In this document: positions 7,137-10,000 of the stretch, piece by piece
Numbering within the stretch: position 1 is the stretch's first letter
Layout of the letters: each line of letters opens with the position of its first letter
Assembly (NCBI GenBank): GCA_030674155.1
Contig: CM060316.1
Span: forward strand, 84,948,008 to 84,958,007
Reading direction: 5' to 3'
Source: Stramonita haemastoma
Lineage: Eukaryota > Mollusca > Gastropoda > Neogastropoda > Muricidae
DNA length: 10,000 nt
Made by a program: the position numbers and the translations under genes
Notes under the pieces: generated by a model
What the model saw: only the letters and a program-made list of their open reading frames with translations
Told to the model about the DNA's origin: nothing
Database searches by the model: none

Positions 7137-7159
7137 GGGAGGGGGTTGGGTTGATCGGG
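7137..7159 (+). other. G-quadruplex candidate
   Basis: G-runs 7137-7139, 7141-7145, 7148-7150 and 7157-7159 with loops of 1, 2 and 6 bases fit the G3+N1-7 pattern. Function is unknown. Confidence 0.5.
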
Positions 7160-7206
7160 AACGAATAGTAAAGGGAAAAAATCAATTACAATGTTCTTAA
7201 AGTATA

Positions 7207-7379
7207 AACCCTTTCGATACAAATATTAGAGGCGTTTTGCAGAAAAGCTGTAAATTCTTTATACAAACATTTAAAGCAACTTCCACAAAAACCTGTAACT
7301 CTTTTGCTACAGACTTTTCAAAGCACTTTGCGGTAAAGCTATACACTTTTCCGATATAAACATATCTTATCAATGCATA
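7207..7379. repeat. 46-bp degenerate tandem repeat, about 3.7 units
   Basis: Units at 7207-7252 (46), 7253-7297 (45), 7298-7343 (46) and a shortened 7344-7379 (36). The shared pattern is a pyrimidine start (CTTT), TACAAAcat-like centre, aAGCacTTtgC and a closing AAAgCTgTA. A further half-unit (about 7199-7206) may precede the first. The units are clearly related but well diverged. A 19-base piece of the same unit, AAAGCACTTTGCAGTAAAG, appears alone at 7630-7648. I do not recognise the family; no frame stays meaningfully open. Confidence 0.82.
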
Positions 7380-7769
7380 AATAGTAGTGGAGGAAAATAA
7401 GTGCATGTAACCACTTACAACTTCTGAATCATTTTGCAAAATTATTTATCAATGATTCAAATGTTAAAAAAAACAGCAAAACACTCAAGAAAATAAAATC
7501 TTTCAATGGCAGCATTTTAGGATTTTTTTTTTAAAGAACTATGCCTTGTGGCCTGACCTGACTCGAGTTTCGGCTCTTAGATAAGCCTTCGTCACAGGTC
7601 CCGGCGGCGAATGTATAATTATATATCTTAAAGCACTTTGCAGTAAAGACAATTCATTCCGCCAGACCAGCCCAGACACACGAGTCCCTGAAGGAGCCAG
7701 CTTCGTTTTGAGGGTGGCTGGGCTTTTTCTCCCCATCCCTGGTCCTTTCAGCGGAACGCTTTTCATAAA
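7380..7769. other. Unique DNA with a stray copy of the 46-bp unit
   Basis: A/T-rich to 7540 with a ten-base T run at 7523-7532, then a more GC-rich part (7550-7760). The only repeat-related item is 7630-7648, which differs by one base in 19 from a segment of the third tandem unit (about 7320-7338). No gene is supported. Confidence 0.5.
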
Positions 7770-7898
7770 ATGGCGGTGTTTTGCGTGTTCCTTGCCATAA
7801 AAACAGCAGCCATGGGACCCATAAACGCTGCCATCAAAAGGAGGAAAATATGTCCCGAAAAAAAGAAACTTGCAAAAGAAAGACAGCGAGGAAAATAA
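7770..7898 (+). CDS. Possible 42-codon small ORF, basic C-terminal half
   Basis: AAAATGG gives a good initiation context (A at -3, G at +4). The frame runs 42 codons to TAA at 7896-7898. The first part is hydrophobic (MAVFCVFLAI) and the second strongly basic (KRRKICPEKKKLAKERQR). The same AAAATGGCGG also matches the YY1 motif, which often sits over animal start codons. The stop is inside an AATAAA (7894-7899). No family is recognised and the length is well within chance. Confidence 0.12.
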   Translation: MAVFCVFLAIKTAAMGPINAAIKRRKICPEKKKLAKERQRGK

Positions 7899-8032
7899 AA
7901 CTACAAAGTCAACCTCTTTGCCTTATGTTCGGGGATCCAAAAGGATGCAAAGCAGGACGATCATGAAATGAGCCATTGTTTAAAGATGTTAAAGTAGCCC
8001 CACTTTGGTATTTAAAATAAATACAGTACACA

Positions 8033-8092
8033 AGCAGGCAGGCAGGTGGACAGACAGACAGACACAAAGTGCGCACGCGCGCGCGCGCACAC

Positions 8093-8187
<95 letters not shown>

Positions 8188-8264
8188 CAGACAGACAGAC
8201 AGACAGACGACAGAGACAGACAGACAGACAGACAGAAGAGAGAGAGAGACAGAGAGAGAGAGAC

Positions 8265-8313
<49 letters not shown>

Positions 8314-8356
8314 CAGACAGATAGAGCCAGACAGATGGACAGACAGAAAGAAAGAA
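8033..8356. repeat. Compound microsatellite: GGCA, GC, GA and GACA blocks
   Basis: In order: a short (GGCA)n and GACA patch (8033-8063), an alternating CG-rich patch GCGCACGCGCGCGCGCGCAC (8071-8090), (GA)n with a few interruptions (8097-8184), and GACA/CAGA repeats mixed with GA (8185-8343) whose longest pure run is about 8270-8312, then AAAG units to 8356. Long Arg/Glu and Ser/Leu frames across it are repeat artefacts. The CG patch can adopt Z-DNA and the GA block triplex DNA in principle. Confidence 0.97.
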
Positions 8357-8647
8357 ACACAGGCAGCAGAGACAGAATAAAAATATCATGAAATGTACAG
8401 AAGGTCAGGAGAACACTGCACACGTGCCAACATAAACAGGGTAAAACCCACACGGGACAGACAGACAACAGCGCAGTATTGGGAGGAAAACACAGGCTAC
8501 CCAGCGAACTAAACTTTTCATATCGCATGCATGCTACCCCAGCCTGTACCCCACTCACAGTGCATTATTACATAGACATGCACCCACCACCTTAGCAACA
8601 AAACGATGCCTGGGCGCTTCCTGTGCTTTGGGGTTCACGTGTGTGGC
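8357..8647. other. Unique DNA, possible worn repeat
   Basis: No gene is supported. GGGTAAAACCCACACGGG and TATTGGGAGGAAAACACAGG (about 8439-8494) faintly recall sequences found at the tails of L2-like elements, but the match is too weak to call. Confidence 0.4.
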
Positions 8648-8753
8648 ACAGGGAAGAATCTTCACCATTGTAGCACACCAACAATGACTCGACAGACGCT
8701 TTCTGGACCCAGCCTGACAGGGGGAAAGATCTTCAGTATTGTACACCAACAAC
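8648..8753. repeat. Pair of imperfect direct repeats (about 37 bp, 69 bp apart)
   Basis: Segments 8648-8684 and 8717-8753 share ACAGGG, AGATCTTCA-like centre, ATTGTA and CACCAACAA in the same order. They have a two-base indel and several substitutions. The intervening 32 bases are not duplicated on the right. Confidence 0.65.
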
Positions 8754-8866
8754 AGAGAAAGGAAGAATGAAAGAATGGATGAACGGAAAAAACAAAGAAC
8801 CAACCAGCCGACCTTATCGTAAATTATAATTATTATGTGTACCTGCCTGTAATACCACCACCCCTC

Positions 8867-9013
8867 AACACACATACACACACACGCACATACTCACACA
8901 CACACACACGCGCGCGAACGCACGCACACACACACGAGCGCGCACGCACGTACGCACGTACGTAGGCACGCACACACGCACGCACACACACACGCACACA
9001 CACACACACACGC

Positions 9014-9055
<42 letters not shown>

Positions 9056-9071
9056 ACACACACACACACAG
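8867..9071. repeat. CA/CG-rich alternating purine-pyrimidine microsatellite
   Basis: Interrupted CA repeat about 205 bases long with embedded CGCGCG (around 8909-8916) and ACGCACGTACGCACGTACGT-type sequence (around 8943-8962). A long pure CA run extends from 9014 to about 9053. Nearly every step alternates purine and pyrimidine, the condition for Z-DNA under supercoiling. Confidence 0.95.
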
Positions 9072-9170
9072 ATACAAAGTTTAAAGTTGGTGTGGCCAAA
9101 AACCAATGACTTCATGTCTACTAAGCTTGATTTTTCCCTGCAATCTTGAGGAAATTTTTGTTATTTCAAT
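9072..9170. other. Short unique spacer between microsatellites
   Basis: About 100 bases of AT-rich unique DNA with no recognised feature. Confidence 0.6.
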
Positions 9171-9218
9171 GTGTGTGTGTGTGTGTGGAGAGAGAGAGAG
9201 AGAGAGAGAGAGAGGAGT

Positions 9219-9287
<69 letters not shown>
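9171..9287. repeat. (GT)n-(GA)n compound microsatellite
   Basis: A short GT run (9171-9187) switches directly to GA repeats (9188-9287) with GGA/GTGA interruptions near 9215-9219 and 9238-9240. The longest pure GA run is about 9239-9285. Confidence 0.97.
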
Positions 9288-9288
<1 letters not shown>

Positions 9289-9389
9289 AATGAAGAGGCG
9301 GTAGAACAGAGATGAGGAGGAAGGGTGTGGTACAGGTAAGACAAGATAGATCAGTACACACTGACAGCAAAAGAGCGGTGATATCTATC

Positions 9390-9470
9390 GGGGGGGGGAG
9401 GTGGTGGGGGGTGCAGGTATATTAGCAACTGAAGAAAAGGGGGTGATTACAGGGGGGGGGGGGTGGGTGG
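9390..9470 (+). repeat. G-rich tract with G9 and G12 runs
   Basis: G9 at 9390-9398 is followed by GGTGGTGGGGGG-type sequence to 9411. G5 at 9439-9443, G12 at 9452-9463 and GGG at 9465-9467 follow. The tract can form quadruplexes on the + strand in many registers. Homopolymer lengths may be imprecise in the assembly. Confidence 0.85.
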
Positions 9471-9522
9471 TTCAGCGACATTGTCAAATAAAAAGGTGTG
9501 GTTGAAAGTAGGAGACAGTGTG

Positions 9523-9525
<3 letters not shown>

Positions 9526-9559
<34 letters not shown>
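9526..9559. repeat. (TGTC)n tetranucleotide repeat
   Basis: About eight uninterrupted TGTC/TCTG units. This is the complement of the GACA motif found at 8185-8343, so the same repeat type is present in both orientations. Confidence 0.95.
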
Positions 9560-9583
9560 TGAGTGTGTGGTGTCTGTACCTGT

Positions 9584-9598
9584 GGGGGGGGGGGGGGG
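9584..9598 (+). repeat. Poly(G) run, 15 bases
   Basis: Fifteen uninterrupted G bases after a TGT-rich stretch. It mirrors the C15 run at 3194-3208 in opposite orientation. Confidence 0.9.
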
Positions 9599-9718
9599 AG
9601 GATGGGTGAGGGGAGACAATAGCAGGAGAAATGGAAAAGGGCAAAGATGGGGTGGCAATGGAAATAGGTAGACAGACAGTCATGAACAAGTCTGTAAAGT
9701 GCGTGTGTACACCAATGC

Positions 9719-9749
9719 TCACACACACACACACGAACACGCGTGCGCG

Positions 9750-9818
<69 letters not shown>
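9719..9818. repeat. CA microsatellite with alternating CG core
   Basis: An initial CA run (9719-9734), an interruption CGAACACGCGTGCGCGC, then pure (CA)34 at 9751-9818. It abuts the CTG repeat without a spacer. Confidence 0.97.

Positions 9819-9848
<30 letters not shown>
9819..9848 (+). repeat. (CTG)10 trinucleotide repeat
   Basis: Ten perfect CTG units. The - strand reads (CAG)10 and would give polyGln, polyAla or polySer depending on frame. Frames through it continue into CA/GT dinucleotide repeats, so coding use is unlikely here. Confidence 0.97.
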
Positions 9849-9944
9849 AAGACAAAAGGAGCAGAGCGAAAGCAGATAGCAGGTCAAAGAAAAGATGGGG
9901 AAAGCAGTCAATAGCCTCTGACATTTACCTACCACACACTGCCC

Positions 9945-9948
<4 letters not shown>

Positions 9949-10000
<52 letters not shown>
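9949..10000. repeat. (TC)n microsatellite, cut by the window edge
   Basis: Twenty-six pure TC units reach the last base of the window, so the true length is unknown. It is the complement of the GA repeats at 8097-8184 and 9188-9287. Confidence 0.97.

Noticed and set aside
5041..7899. Stops lying inside AATAAA for two small ORFs (5041-5046 and 7894-7899)
   Set aside because: AATAAA contains TAA, so in AT-rich DNA any frame often ends there. The coincidence is not evidence of compact 3' ends.
8439..8494. L2-like element tail
   Set aside because: The resemblance of the GGGAGGAAAACACAGG region to known tails is short and interrupted; no hairpin or tail repeat supports it.
7989..8558. 189-codon - strand frame and 128-codon + strand frame over the GA/GACA repeats
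   Set aside because: Ser/Leu and Arg/Glu/Asp/Thr repeats are direct translations of the microsatellite, open in several frames on both strands at once.
9447..9935. 162- and 146-codon - strand frames with polyGln or polyAla
   Set aside because: The homopolymer stretches come from (CAG)10 joined to GT and GACA repeats. Two frames are open simultaneously, which points to simple sequence and not coding.

Overview
This window looks like non-coding animal DNA, either intergenic or intronic. I see no complete protein-coding gene. It has no bacterial-style gene packing, and stop codons are frequent in all six frames. It also contains a tRNA-headed SINE with a target-site duplication and a very high density of CA, GA, GACA, GT and CT microsatellites. 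The SINE core, the 'TTATATAGCGC' repeat fragment and the CA/GA/GACA repeats are the mix I would expect in a marine mollusc, most likely a gastropod. That host assignment is an inference from repeat style, not from a marker gene.

Layout. Positions 1-300 are mostly unique and hold a tight cluster of promoter-type motifs (E-box, two ETS sites, CRE-like). Positions 300-1150 are unique with nothing recognisable. A CA microsatellite (1156-1235) runs into a T-poor, A/C/purine-rich tract ending in a 22-base poly(A) at 1481-1502. From 1503 to 2600 the sequence is mostly unique, with a G-quadruplex candidate and ATAC/CA-rich DNA. A degenerate minisatellite of about 90 bp in three copies lies at 2605-2896, followed by a G-rich quadruplex candidate, a 17-bp palindrome and a poly(C)/CA tract. 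A 281-bp SINE with a tRNA-Thr-like head sits at 3856-4136 between perfect 13-bp direct repeats.

A possible 3' splice site and a short cysteine-rich reading frame (4923-5045) are the best protein-coding hint. The frame could be a Ly6/three-finger-like terminal exon, but this is weak. At 5817-5890 there is a fragment of an interspersed repeat, then a textbook G-quadruplex motif, a long GT microsatellite (6366-6652), a 33-bp tandem duplication (6925-6990) and a 46-bp degenerate tandem repeat (7207-7379). From 8030 to the right edge the window is dominated by compound microsatellites: GC, GA, GACA, CA/CG, GT-GA, poly(G), TGTC, CA-CTG and CT.

Nothing here forms a gene system. The value of the window lies in the SINE insertion, the two small tandem-repeat families, the promoter-like cluster, the possible cysteine-rich exon, and the run of structure-prone DNA. 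All G-quadruplex candidates noted are on the + strand.
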